Under the pieces are notes generated by a model that was not told the DNA's origin, searched no databases, and saw nothing but the letters and a program-made list of their open reading frames with translations. Shown in pieces: positions 36,240 through 49,556 of a DNA stretch of 64,000 nucleotides. The position numbers and the translations under genes are program-made. This stretch comes from Kuschelorhynchus macadamiae (taxonomy: Eukaryota > Arthropoda > Insecta > Coleoptera > Curculionidae): assembly GCA_030620095.1 (NCBI GenBank), contig JAUTXW010002378.1, positions 194,001 through 258,000 of the forward strand, given 5' to 3'. Numbering within the stretch: the stretch's first letter is position 1; every line of letters starts with the position of its first letter.

Positions 36240-38780
36240 CTGATAACTTTTCATTTACTACTATTTAGTTTAAAGGGCTTTGTCTCACATATTAACTAGT
36301 ATTTGTTATTAACAATTCTAACAAGCTTAAGTTCTACCTTAATTAAGTAGATTTTTTTTTTAGTGACATTTGAAAACGTGACTAATAAAGGTTCTCTCCT
36401 TGATTGGATGGTTCCTATATGTATGTATAGATTAGGATAGTATTTAAGTATCAGACTCTTGGCTCGACAGATACTGAAACTAACAGGGTCTCTTAACAGT
36501 AGTGTTTGTCTGGAGTAGGAGGAATTAGAACAACCATGCCTTATTATAAACAATTGAAAATTTGAATTTATTTATTATTCATTTAGTGCATGATACTTAA
36601 TACGTGCGTGTTGTATTGGTATTTTAGAACTACCATACAGTAGAAATTTCGCGACTAACATTTTCAAGGCGCGTGGAACGTCGTGGTGGAATAAGTAGTG
36701 TTAATTATTATTGCTAAATTTTTTATAACAAAATTTTAATTGTTGCTAACCTCATTTTTTTTTCCTTTAACCACGTTTGTTAACAACTGTTGTATTTAAT
36801 TAATTGTGAAATTCTTTTGATAAATATTTTCGAATAACCTGATAAAAAAGTGATTTTTAGACTTATTGTCAAAAATATAAACACCGGATCGCTACCCGAC
36901 GTGGTTAGTCCGTAAGTATTAATTGTAACTAATCAAAAGAATTACTTGATAACTTCCTGAGAGCAGGTTATAATTTTATAACGTTGATGAATAGAGGAAT
37001 ATTTCCCACCAAAAAACAACAATAAAAGTAAAAATACAAAAAGATCAATAGGACAAATGTTAAGATTTTAAAGAAAAGGTTTTATTTTTTAATCGTTTTA
37101 TAAAACTTGCCAGTAAAAGTTGTGTTGTTGTCCTCAGGACATTTAGTTGTAAACAGTGTACTTAGCGTAAGGTGTTTGTTGCTAAGCTTTCTTTTGGCTT
37201 TTAAAGACAGTAAATATAAAACCTTACTCAGTTTAACAAACTTTGGATCAAAAAACTGTGAAGTGAATACTTGATTTAGTCAAAAAATCAGTGAAGTCTA
37301 TATAAACTTTTGAACGATTTTAAACAAAAACTAAACTGCAGCTCCCTTGAAAGACTTTACTCCAAGCTTTCAAAAAGTAAGCCGCTCTTGTCAGTGATGT
37401 GAATTTTAACAAAAATTTTTAAATTAGTGATAGAAATTAATCCACCCGGCGTCCACGTTGGTAAGGTGAACGGAACGTACTTAATTTTTAGAAATATAAA
37501 TTAGAATTGTATTTTAGCAAACTATCATTTAAACAAATTGACTTACTTTTTCCAATAATACCCAGAACTTGTTTCACAGTTATGAAATTTGGTAAAAATA
37601 AAAATAATTATAAAATAGCATATTTGGGCAGAGACCAACTTCAGGCTCTGTTTTCCAATAAATATGGCTAAAGGTGAGCGCCCAGCTCCCCTTAGAGTCC
37701 ATGGGACTCCCAACTTTCTTTAAAGCGGGTGCCCACTTTCCAGAGGGCAGCCGGGTAAATGGTGATGGGACCTCGGCTAATCCTTCGCGGTTAGCCCTAA
37801 TAAATAATACCCTTTTAAAAAGTATTCCCTTGAGTATGACTAACTTGAAAAACGAGCATGATGTAGTTAGTTTTAGTATCTTTAGCAATAAGAACGAACT
37901 AACTAGTATTGGAAACCTACCTTATGAAGGTAAGAACATAAAAACAGAAAGTAGCTTAATAGAAGTAGTCAATGGCTACTCCCAAAAGAAAATTTAAAAA
38001 ATCATGTTGAAACTTAATGTAAGGCCGAATTGGAAATGATGAAATTAACCCTATGAATTTGTCTAATTTACTGGTCAGCCGACGTCGCTGTCCTCAGCGT
38101 CAAATTTTTAATGACAGTTCTTTGGAACTTAATAAAAACTTTCAAAGCTACAAATCATTCAGTCAGCAATCTCTAGTGTCTGTCGAATGCGGCACTGGAG
38201 GCACCAAATTTAACTAAATTAAATTGTCTAATTCAAATATTAAAGATAAAGCTACAGGGCGATCCATTAAAAACTCCAAACTTCCGAAAAAAACGACATT
38301 TCAGTTGGTTATTTTAACCATCGTATGGTGCAATTGTACGAGAATGTAAAGAATGTAAACTAACCCAAATACCGTAACTACCCAAACGTAAAATATTAAT
38401 ACACATTTCTCTGAGGTCACAGGAAACCCAGAGGTCATGGAAGGAAAATGTAGTCCACATTCCATTCCTCATCTCCTAAAGTCTTACAAAAACTAAGAGC
38501 CCTAATTTTAATCAACAAACCATAAAATCTGATTTTCAAAATCTAACAAATAAAAATTTGTAAAGTTTCAATTATATAACAAGCTGTCCATCGTCAGAAC
38601 ATGGCATCTCTGGTGGGGAGCATGCAATTCACCTGTCGGGTGTCTCCCATAATAACCCACTAAATTCTAAACCAAATTTAGTTTCAAATTCATTCTGACA
38701 GGGAGAACTTTTGAACCTGTACTGGATATACTAATCCTCCAATAAATCCTATGTTACGTAGATAACTTATTGAGGAATCA
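36240..38780 (+). other. possible LTR and leader of the gypsy element
   Basis: This stretch precedes the gypsy gag. A phrase ATCGCTACCCGACGTGGTTA near 36887 and a similar GGCGTCCACGTTGGTAAG near 37448 resemble the joint between an LTR and a tRNA primer site, but no second LTR exists in the window to prove it. 37640-37990 contains an open frame of about 100 codons of unknown identity. Treat the extent as a guess. Confidence 0.25.
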
Positions 38781-40062
38781 CGCAAAAAACAATGTGATTA
38801 TTTTAATAATGTCCGTTACGAACTCGTGAAGTAATTAGGCAATCAACTAGCGCAGAGCTAGGAACAAATTCTTCTCATGATTCTTCACCGTCATCTGAAA
38901 TAGACGGAATCCAAGAGATTTTCGATCAGCCCTCTAATAATCCAAACAATATAAATAATAATGTAAATTCTCAGAATTGTGACATAGTAAATGCTCAGCT
39001 AGAAATGGCAAACATTTGTCAAAGTTGCTTCGAGCCAACCATCCCTGACAAACAAAAAAAAACCTAAAAAACTAATCATTTTCAGTGGCCTCTGATCCAC
39101 GAATCTTCCTCGCTCAAGTGGAAGATTATTGCCGAGAAAATCAGATTTTAGACCCAGAACAACAATTAGATCTTCTTGGAACTTATTTAAGGGATTTTCC
39201 TCATAAATGGGCATAGCCCTTTTCAAATTTGAAATTAACTATGGCCCAATTTTGTAAGGGATTTGTCGCTAAATTTTCTTATCTGGATAAAATTTCAGAG
39301 CTACGTACTAAATTATACGTAGAGAAACAGTCTTCCTCAGAAACATCTGAGCAATTCATTTTTAGAAAATGTGCTCTTTATACACGGTTAGAACCAAACG
39401 GTGACGAGCAACACTTGATTTCCTTATTAATTTCCCAATTATTACCTGAACTTAGATCCTGCATTCGTGGACAGAATTTCAAAAATATTTCTGATTTAAT
39501 TAACCTAACTTCAACTATAGAAAAAGATTTAAGTGAGGAAAGAAAACATATTCCTACACGTCCTAGTCCAGTATCACAAACGAGACCTAATACCAATTTA
39601 AAAACAAATGTACCAAATTTTGATCAGGGGAGTAGCCCCAGAAATAACTTCTCAAATTCTAATAACAACCAGAGACCGGGAAACTCTAACCAGGTTTCAT
39701 CCCGTCCCGGGTCAAATCAGCCTCAGAACAATAATTTCCGGAACCAAAATAATTTTAGGAATTTTAATTCCAACCCAAACGCAAATAATTTTAGAAATTC
39801 TAATTTTAGTCCCAATAATAATTCAGGCAATTTCTGGAATTTTAATTCTAATAATAATTTGAGGACCAATTACAACAATTAAAATAATAGGAACCAAAAT
39901 ATTTCAAGCTCGTATAACCAGCAATTTTCCAACAATAACCCAAATTTTAGAAAGCCTCCGAATTCAAACTTTAGACCTCCAAACAATTCAGGGAATAATA
40001 ACCCTCAACATTTTAGAAACAATAATAATTCTAATAAGAACTATCAACCTATTAATTCTTAA
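38780..40062 (+). pseudogene. gypsy gag remnant
   Basis: From about 39092, PRIFLAQVEDYCRENQILDP continues into QQLDLLGTYLRDFPHKW, then after a stop (39214-39216) into an open frame from 39229 beginning MAQFCKGFVAKFSYLDKI at its fifth codon. This is the capsid-like part of a Ty3/gypsy gag. The following 200 residues are rich in Asn, Arg, Phe and Pro (NNFRN repeats) and extend past a stop at 39880-39882 to about 40062. No CCHC zinc knuckle is visible. Broken by at least two stops and one frame change. Confidence 0.75.
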
Positions 40063-40739
40063 ACACACAATTTAAGAATCCAAATAATCAATAAACTATT
40101 TAAAGTCAAACCTTTAAGCCCCGAGCAGCTGTGGTATACTCAGATTCAGAACCTCCGCAGCCTGTAATTAACAATAGCTCTAATACATATAATAACACCT
40201 CCGACGGAGAGGCAAGGTGGACCAAAACGACAAATATCGAGTCTATCTAAAAGAGTGAGTGAACTTACTAGAAATCTTAACAAAAAATCTAAAGATCTAG
40301 AAGAGCCTTCGGAAAACTAACCTTTGGCCCTCCTCAAAAAATGTCAACCCCTTCAAAAATTCCCGTTTTCAAATCATGAAACTTTAAATGCAAATTTAAT
40401 CAATTCAAAACCCCCATCTTTGAGTGTGGTTCCAAACACAAATAAAACACCTACACAAAAGACACACAACGATAAAATCTTTTGTCTCAAAACGACAGAC
40501 CCGATCCAATGAAATGTGCGAAACGGGAGAGACCAGAGACAAAGGACACATCACACACGGTGGCGCACCATAGCGATAAACCAGATAGGATAAAACATGC
40601 CATACTGGAACGGCAGTTGAACCATCAACACTCACCCACACGTACACCAAACACCACAATACACACTATTTCTGGTCAACACACTCTGAATGCCCCTTTA
40701 ACAAGCAACCCAAATCCCTTTCAATACCCAGACTCGAAC

Positions 40740-42090
40740 ACAGTATTTTGCAAAGTGTCTAAAAACACTCATCCAATTTTAAATGTAACCTATAATGGTT
40801 TTTAGATTAGGGCTCTTTTAGGCACAGGAGCAGGCATACATTTAATGTCTGGTAAAGTCTGTCCAGCAAACCTTTCTGTGTCCGAACGGACAAGCTTATC
40901 TCTTGCCACAGAAGGCTGTCAAGCTAATGTGTTAGGGTCATGCACACAATCTTTGAGGTACAAGGGTCCAGGTACACTGCAGAATTTCTTCTGGTTTAGA
41001 ACCTCTGTGAGGAGATGCTACCAGGGCATCATTTCTTGTCGAACGAGGAGTGTGTAATGGACTGTAAACGTAATTGAGCTTATGTAGGACGAAATGAAAG
41101 AAAAACCATATATTGGGCACAGCCCACAAAAAAAGTAAAAAAATTTAATTTAACTACCAGAAGTTACCGACAGTCAGCCACAGGAGTTGAAACTACTTCT
41201 GGTTTGTACCTACAACCCGAACGACAAAACACGTAATAACTCTTAAACAAAATAATAAACAAACGTTGTTATCCTTTGAATCCCCATAAAAAACGTATTC
41301 TTTATGAATGTATTGACGAAATGCTTGAGGCAGGTGTCTTAGTCTCCCGTTTTTGTTGAGAGAGACGGCAAGAAAGATAGATTCTGTGTAGACTATCATG
41401 AACTCAATAATACCACGCAAGATGAGAGCTTAGTTCTTCCTGGAATACAGGATGCTCTCAAAGATCTAAGCCAAGCAAAACATTTTTCCGTACTCGCTTA
41501 AAGCCGGTTATTGGCAAATTGTAATGGATGAAAATTATAAAGATTATACAGCTTTTACTAACCCAGAAGGAGTAGCTTACCGCTTCACGGTAATGTCTTT
41601 TGGTCTCAAAGGCGCTCCAGCCACTTTTCAGAAATTAATAACCACCGAAGTCTTAGTTGGCTATCTCCAAAATTTCGTACAAGTTTATCTTGAGGACATA
41701 ATTTGTTATAGCAATACCTTTGAGGATAATCTAAAACACCTACGTCTAATTTTCGAAAGGTTACAAACTCACAATCTCAAGGTGTCAGCTGAAAAATGTC
41801 AGTTAGCCGTTACTGATTTAGATTATCTAGGTCACAGAATTTATGGTGAGAACAATGTTGCACAACAAAAACACATAGCCCAAATTTTAAATTTCAAAAA
41901 ACCACAAACAAAAAACAGTAACCTAGCTTTTACCTCAAGCAAAAAAGGCTTGTGCAAATCCAACACCTCTAAGTAGACTACACAAAGCCAGACAAAACAG
42001 ACGCGTATTACCGCTGTGCTTTACCAGGAGGGCGAAAATAACCCCAAAAACATAATAGCTCATATCAGTTCGAAATTTTATTTCCTTAAA
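40740..42090 (+). pseudogene. gypsy pol remnant: protease and reverse transcriptase
   Basis: Protease: a segment from 40812 reads ALLGTGAGIHLMS where gypsy proteases have DTGA, so the catalytic Asp is replaced by Gly. Reverse transcriptase: LEAGVLV, DRFCVDYHELNNTT and SVLALKAGYWQIVMDENYKD in shifted frames, then the open frame 41524-41976 with RFTVMSFGLKGAPATFQK and VYLEDIICYS, where the usual YLDD box is YLED. RNase H begins (AVLYQEGENN) and is cut off near 42090 at the inverted-repeat element. Integrase and 3' LTR are absent. It is inactive. Confidence 0.8.
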
Positions 42091-42779
42091 TTTTTAGGGA
42101 TGGAAAAAAATTAGATGCAAAAGTGGTAAAGAGTGTCGAGGGGCACAATTAGAAAATATTTTTGAGTATACAGGGTGGCACCCAAATTTGTATATTATTT
42201 TATTCTTGAATGCTACTAATTTTGGCCATTTTTTTATATATGGTGATATACCGAATATTCTAAGAAATGTGGTCACATTTTGGTTAAAATCGCTATGTTT
42301 TTGATGTCTTGTATCTTTACACATACACAATACCATGAACAATTGCTGTTTCACTATATCGCAAGTTTTACAAAATCACAGTTTTCTTCATTCAATGTTT
42401 CCATTCTACATACCTCGCCAGAAATATATTGGGTGAGTTAAAAACAGTAAATTTTCTCAAGAATTTCAAATCGTACACCCTGTATATTATGATCATGTTG
42501 AAAGTATCTTTTAATGCCATTTTAGTTTTATTAAGCATTTCCTGTACCTAAACTTGCTATTTGCTGAAATATTCAATGTTTTATAAGCTGAAGCGATACA
42601 TTCAAAAAACTACCCAAGATGACCATCGATAGAAATCAAAAAAAGTTCTCATACTTAAAGTGATTAAAAACCTTTTACAATTTTCAGTTCTTAACTTGGA
42701 AACTTGCTCAAAGAAAAAAAATTAACACAACTAATTAAGTATATAGAAAATTAAAATTTAATGGCAGGCAATACGATCA

Positions 42780-43230
42780 CAGTAAACAATTAAGATCAGA
42801 GTAACTGCTCAGAATAGCCACCACTTACATCAATACAAACTCTTAAACGGGTTTTAAATGAATCAGCTACATTTCTTAATATTTGGATATACATTGTGTC
42901 CCAGATTCGCTTCTCTATTATACCTACAGCAAAGGTTAAATGAGAAAAGTTTTAGAGGAAACTTATTGGCGAACAACCGAAAATATAAATATTGTATTCG
43001 CTCCTAGGTTATTCGAAGGCTCCATGGTTAATTAAATTAAATACGATTTTTCTGAATTGGGTTTTATGAGACTGCAAGTACAGCAACATGTCAAACTTTT
43101 CTTCATTTGAATAGGGAATACCGGCCATTTTCAACAGGTCTCGATAATTCGTGTGTCAGATTTGCGATTTTATTGAGAGAAAAGCATACTACTTATTAAA
43201 ACACAACTTTGATACTTTGAATTATTTAAC
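42780..43230 (-). pseudogene. internally deleted mariner-like transposase
   Basis: Read on the minus strand, an N-terminal piece (MAGIPYSNEEKFDMLLYLQS, from about 43122) is followed after about 100 bases by a C-terminal piece, NVADSFKTRLRVCIDVSGGY then SEQLL (about 42880-42800). The catalytic core is missing. Sequence and position fit the TACAGGGTGGC inverted ends. Confidence 0.6.
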
Positions 43231-43239
43231 GTCAAAGTC

Positions 43240-44290
43240 AAAGTCGACTTTTGTTACAAATAAAACATGGCCTCCTTAAAAAAAAATTACGAAGTGTGAT
43301 ATTTCGATGATACTGAAATCTTTTGATGCACTTGTGAGACATCACTAGACTGTAAATTTTACGCTCTTTCCAAAAATCGAAAAATACAATATGGATTAGA
43401 TGTTGAAACAGGTTGTACTTGAGGATTTTGTGGTAGGTTGAGCATAGAAAGGAAGGGAAGGTGAGGATGGAAGGGGAATGGAAGTTGGTAAAGAGACAGA
43501 GGTGGGAGGATGGGAATTGGAGAGATGAAATTATTATTTTTAACGGTGTTGGCAAGTGAAGTAGGATTTTGTGATTCATAGATTCTTTTCGCAGCACCGT
43601 AAGGTATCCGAATTTTTGGCAATTGTAGGAGAAGGAATGTATTGGCTGACTTTGTGTTTTAGCCATTTATCGTTAACTGTGGTTGGAACTTGGTGTACAA
43701 TGGTGGGAGTGGGGGATTTCATCCCATCTTTATTGGAAAAGTTCTTGATCAGAACAGAGAAGTAAATTTCCGCATAAGATTACTCCCTTGACATAATTTA
43801 GGGATCTATAGGTATTAGAGCAACTTTTAAGACCACGTATTTTTCTTTTTTTATTGGAGGACTCAAGATTTTTAGCTTTAATTCGAAGTATACCATCTTT
43901 TGATCTTTTGACTTCTATATCTGATCATATAACCGATGTGACTGAATTAAAAAGAGTGAATGGATTCAGATCTGTAAAAATTCCTTCTGTTCTTTTAACA
44001 AAAAAGTATCTTGTGAAACTATAATTAATGGGTGCTATTTCCGGAGACCATGTCCGCATTCTTTTTTGCCAGTTTGTTTCTTTAAAAGAGAGGTATTCCT
44101 GAGTATTAAAATGTATCTTTAATTGTTTTGAATGTGTAGTATTCCGGCTGGTGGTGCCAATCGCTTCACCATCAGCTCGTTTTGGAGAATGTCTCACAGC
44201 ATCACCCGACCCTCTGCCCAAGTCGGGGAGTGGCATAGCAACATCCGAGGCTTGATTACTTAAAGACATTGCTAGGAGGAGTTTTGCATT
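43240..44290 (-). pseudogene. LINE ORF1 (gag-like) remnant
   Basis: The minus-strand frame from 44269 begins MSLSNQASDVAMPLPDLGRG and, near its end, has FTDLNPFTLFNSVTSVI. After a stop, pieces such as VKRSKDGILRIKAKNLESSN and LNYVKGVILCGNLLLCSD follow. This order matches the RNA-binding ORF1 of Jockey/I-like LINEs (NPF..., SKDGILRI..., LN..KGVI). Frames are broken several times. No reverse transcriptase is attached. Confidence 0.5.
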
Positions 44291-44730
44291 TTATATCTTC
44301 TGCCAGGTGTGTATTCAGCCGCCCACTGTGGGTCAGACGCTGTTGGGGTGCCACCCTGTATATTCAAAAAATATTTTCTAATTGTGCCCCTCGACACCCT
44401 CTACGACTTTTGCATCTATATTTTTCCATCCCAGAAAATAAAGGAGATATAGAGCTTTGACATACTATTTGGACATTCTGTATAATATTTGTTATATAAT
44501 TTATTTTCTGATATATAGTATACAAACGATACCGATATGGTAGATATCTTTAAGGATAGCGGACGCATAAAGCTAATAATCGAAGACGCCAAATTCATTG
44601 TTCTGCACTCCATTTTAATTTATGGAAATTCACGAATATTAATACTACATACAATTTGGCAATTTCTTTTTGTTTTTCAGAGAAAAACTAGAGTACATTT
44701 TAAATAAATGAATTCAATTTTTTTTAGTAG

Positions 44731-44891
44731 GTTTTAATATCAGCTGGCAAAAAAGGTGATGTATGTCTTATCGATATTAGATCGAAAGCTGTACAACATA
44801 AATTTAACGCTCACGAAAGTGCTGTAAAATGCATCGCAATTGATCCTCATGAGGACTATTTTGTGACTGGTTCCGCAGATGGTGATTAAAG
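44731..44891 (+). CDS. Rbcn-3A: Rabconnectin-3A (DmX-like) WD40 exon, frame broken at end
   Basis: Rabconnectin-3A is a large WD40 scaffold that binds the V-ATPase and is needed for its assembly and acidification. Preceded by acceptor TTTAGTAG, the frame reads VLISAGKKGDVCLIDIRSKA, VQHKFNAHESAVKCIAIDPH, then EDYFVTGSADGD. This fits the penultimate WD repeat at the C-terminus of DmX-like proteins. The expected GDIK before the donor GTATGT is instead GAT TAA AG, so a few bases are lost and a stop arises at 44887-44889. No upstream exon of this gene was found between 24 kb and 44.7 kb. Confidence 0.75.
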
Positions 44892-44918
44892 GTATGTGTA
44901 TATTTGTATTATTAAGTG

Positions 44919-46289
<1,371 letters not shown>

Positions 46290-46290
<1 letters not shown>

Positions 46291-47945
46291 ACCTTATGGA
46301 AACATTTGAATCTTGTATTACCAAACAAACCAAAACAAGAGAAAAAAGATTAACCATCTCATAATAAATAACCAAAAAAATCAAGAAACCGATCAGATAT
46401 GTGAAGTAATAAACCCATTTAATGTACACTTTGTAAATGTAGGAGCAACATTGCAAAACCAAATTCCAGTAATATCGCCAACTAGTTGTGAAAATCAAAA
46501 TCAAACTTCAGTGTTCCTAAATATAGAAGAAATAACAAATAAAAAGACATTCAAGAAGCCATACATAATTTATCCGCAAAAAAATACGGTTTTTTCGATC
46601 AAATTTCAATGAAAATGATAAAAACTATTAAACGTGAAATCATGCCTGCTTTATTACCAAAAATCTCATACAAAACGAGTGTTTTTGCAGAAAAATTAAA
46701 AATTACGAAAATTTTCTCCTGCTGATAGTCTTCAAAACAATGTTAACAAAAATAGAAAATGTTGTTTGCTACCTCTAGATTTATGCAAGGCATTTGACAC
46801 AGTTAATCATGATATTTTATTGAAGTGTTTACATAATATTGGCGTAAGGGGAATAAATTATTGTTGGTTTAACCATTTTATTTTAAAATTAAAATCATTT
46901 TTTATTTGCTATTTAGCATGTTTTACAATTTTAATACCATGTTTGACTAGCTCGCCTAAAAGGATTGAGAAACTACCCCCATTTTTAGTTTTTCAATGTA
47001 ATAAAATATTGTTATGTGACATACATTTTTAAATGTCTATATTGTTGTGCTTGTTCATGTATTCTCTCTTTTTTAATGTAACCTGTGTTTCTTAGACAAG
47101 TAGCACTGATGGTAAAAGATGGCGAAAGCCGAAAGCGCATTGCCATAATTTCATTTAATAAATATTTCCACGAAATACAAAGTTTTTACATTTCCATTTA
47201 AAATTTATCTTACTAATCGAAAACAATTTGTTTAAATCGAAAAAATAAGTTCCCAAAAACTTGTGGTGTATCCCAGGGTTTAATATTGGGAAATTAAAGA
47301 AGATTTATACAAAATTTTATAAATTAACTTGAAATTTTAAAAAATCTGCTTATATGTATATAAGTAAAAACCAAATGTTTCAAAATACAGGAACCCTTTC
47401 ATTAAATTGTGAAGTCATTAAATATACAAATGTGATTAAATGTTTAGGGTTACATTTAGATAAAAATCTTAGTTGGCGTTAAGTCTTTTCCATTCTCCAG
47501 TATTCATTAACAGTTGTACATCAGGTACAAAATCCCAGAAACAATATTTTTTCACTGATTGGCGTTTTATATAAAGTGAGGAAATATATTAATTTAAAAC
47601 AGTTGAGAATATTTAGTTTTGTCTCATTTATTTGAAAAAAAAAATTTGATTTTGCAACAACCAACCATAAATGTATATAAACCAAAAAGATATCTGGATT
47701 TATGAAAATTATACATTTATAATATAAATATTTTGCTTCACTCAATAAATTTAGAAAAAAAGTTCAACTATATTTTTTTTTTGGAAACTAATGATTTACA
47801 TCAACATAATACGAAATAATGTTACGATCTACAAAATGGTATGTTCTTATTTAAAAATTTATCTAAAACAATAAATGCTATTAAAGATATTCGGCTATTC
47901 AAGATAAAATTAAAACTTGAATATCTGAAAAAATAAATGTACATA
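46290..47945 (+). pseudogene. non-LTR retrotransposon reverse transcriptase, decayed
   Basis: Pieces in order: NPFNVHFVNVGATL (46410 on, the region before the polymerase), LDLCKAFDTVNHDILLKCLH (46771 on, reverse transcriptase box with the first Asp), CGVSQG (about 47262), VIKCLGLHLDKNLSWR (about 47432), VRKYINLKQLRIFSF (about 47575), HQHNTK (about 47800) and a tail KIKLKLEYLKK ending near 47935. This is the usual succession for CR1/Jockey-like elements in insects. The YADD region is not readable, and many stops separate the pieces. It lies in sense orientation in the Rbcn-3A-like intron. Confidence 0.75.
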
Positions 47946-49550
47946 ATTTGCTTTATAAGTTTTAATTAAATATTGATTTTTATAATAAATATACACTAAT
48001 GAAAACACTCCATGTAACACATTTTAACATTTAACAAACAACAGTAACTATGCATCTGTTTAGAAAGAAAAAAATATAACTATGTAGTGATTTAAAATGT
48101 TTATTTTTAATTAATGCGTTTATTGTTTTTATTTTACACTGACCTACTACAAATAATAGAAATCTAAGTTGCCTGTTTTTTGAATCGGTTTATTTTTTGT
48201 ATTTATTCCACTAATTTAAAAAAAATAACTATACCAAAGGAAATGATAACAAAAAGAAATTATGTACCAAATATTTTTTTAATAATAATGACATACATCC
48301 CGTTAAAGTGGACAATTTCTTAAACGAAAATGTATTAATTATTAATACAGTTAGTTAGTTCCAAAATAAATTGTGTCTGAAACTATTATATACCTGTTTG
48401 ATTTTAAAATGTTTTAAATTATTTTAATAAGTAAGATTAAATTTATCAGCTTTGATTTTTTTTTGTTTCAACTGTGCAAATAAATAAATTTATTTTACAA
48501 ACAGTTCGGAGAAACAACCTTTTTCTGGCCAAAGAATTGCATTCAGCTAAATTTACTAAAAAATGTATTTTGAATGAAATTGCTCACCTGTAAAAAAGTT
48601 TTAGAACTAATAATCAGATATGAGCATTGTGGAAACTATCCTCGGAATTATCACTGCAGTCAATTATGTGGATCAAATCAAAAGCATTCTTCTGGAAATA
48701 TCTACAGCTGGCGAAATTGATCAAGATACAAAAAAATATTTAAAGCTGCCCACCAAAAAGGTAAAAAATATTAGCTTTATTGTATATGTCGAAATAATGT
48801 CTGAACACTTACGTAACTATGCGAAAAATATATCATAAAAAGCCCTTTCGCCACTTCTAATTCTTATTCAATTTCTTCCTTGTCGCTAACTTGTTTTTAA
48901 TGTTTTAATTACATACTAACTAAGAAATAGTTGTATATTGTAATTTATTATATTTTATTATTTTATGTGAACAAACGATTTTTGTTTTAACTTGAAGCTG
49001 GCTTCAGAGTTTTAAAGCACGAAAGCTGTCATTTTTTAAATATCAATATTTAGAAAACCAATGACAATGGGTATATTTCTAGTAATATAATATATAGAAA
49101 AAATGTCTTTTTACATATATTTTAAAGATGTAATAACAAAAATGATGGTTTCTACGTGAATCATCTTGTGCACAAAAAAACATTTTATTTATATTTTTAA
49201 GTTCTGAGATAGAAATGTGAATTTTTTAAATTTAAAGATTTTAAAAAATCGCAATATAATATCTAGCTTTGGAGCCAGCCTGTATAATGTCTGAAAATTG
49301 TTATAGCCTACATATGGATAATTAAAAATTGTATCAAAACTGTATTCTATTTCTAAATTCTAAATTCTAACACTTATTTATTCAGTTCTTCAAATTGAAG
49401 TAATGAATACATAACTTTCTTTTGAAACACATTATTCATATATCATTTTATTATGATATGTGCAAATTTTAATAAACTCTAAAATAGGGGCAATCTAGAT
49501 AGGGGCAATCTTGGCTCAATGATAACAGTATGTAATTGTAAAATGTATCT
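47946..49550. other. unassigned stretch with one exon-like frame
   Basis: An open frame at 48620-48835 begins MSIVETILGIITAVNYVDQI and reaches KKYLKLPTKK, where AAG|GTAAAA could be a donor at 48761. I do not recognise the peptide. The rest is AT-rich without recognised content. Confidence 0.35.
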
Positions 49551-49556
49551 ACACCA

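Larger units (their letters stand above)
42098..44431. mobile_element. 2.3-kb inverted-repeat element cutting the gypsy pol
   Basis: Terminal inverted repeats of about 85 bases: GGGATGGAAAAAAATTAGAT at 42098 is mirrored by ATCTATATTTTTCCATCCC at 44413-44431, and TACAGGGTGGCACCC at 42170 by GGGTGCCACCCTGTA ending near 44361. The inner TACAGGGTGGC pair looks like a Tc1/mariner-type end. Inside lie a deleted mariner-like transposase and a LINE gag-like fragment. Confidence 0.7.

Noticed and set aside
36880..37470. Exact LTR and tRNA primer-binding site for the gypsy element
   Set aside because: Suggestive phrases exist, but without a second LTR in the window neither the boundary nor the primer tRNA can be established.
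43359..43666. Minus-strand frames of 87 and 142 codons with Ser/Pro/Phe/His-rich composition
   Set aside because: Overlapping frames on a purine/pyrimidine-biased stretch within the decayed LINE ORF1 remnant; neither shows an independent domain.
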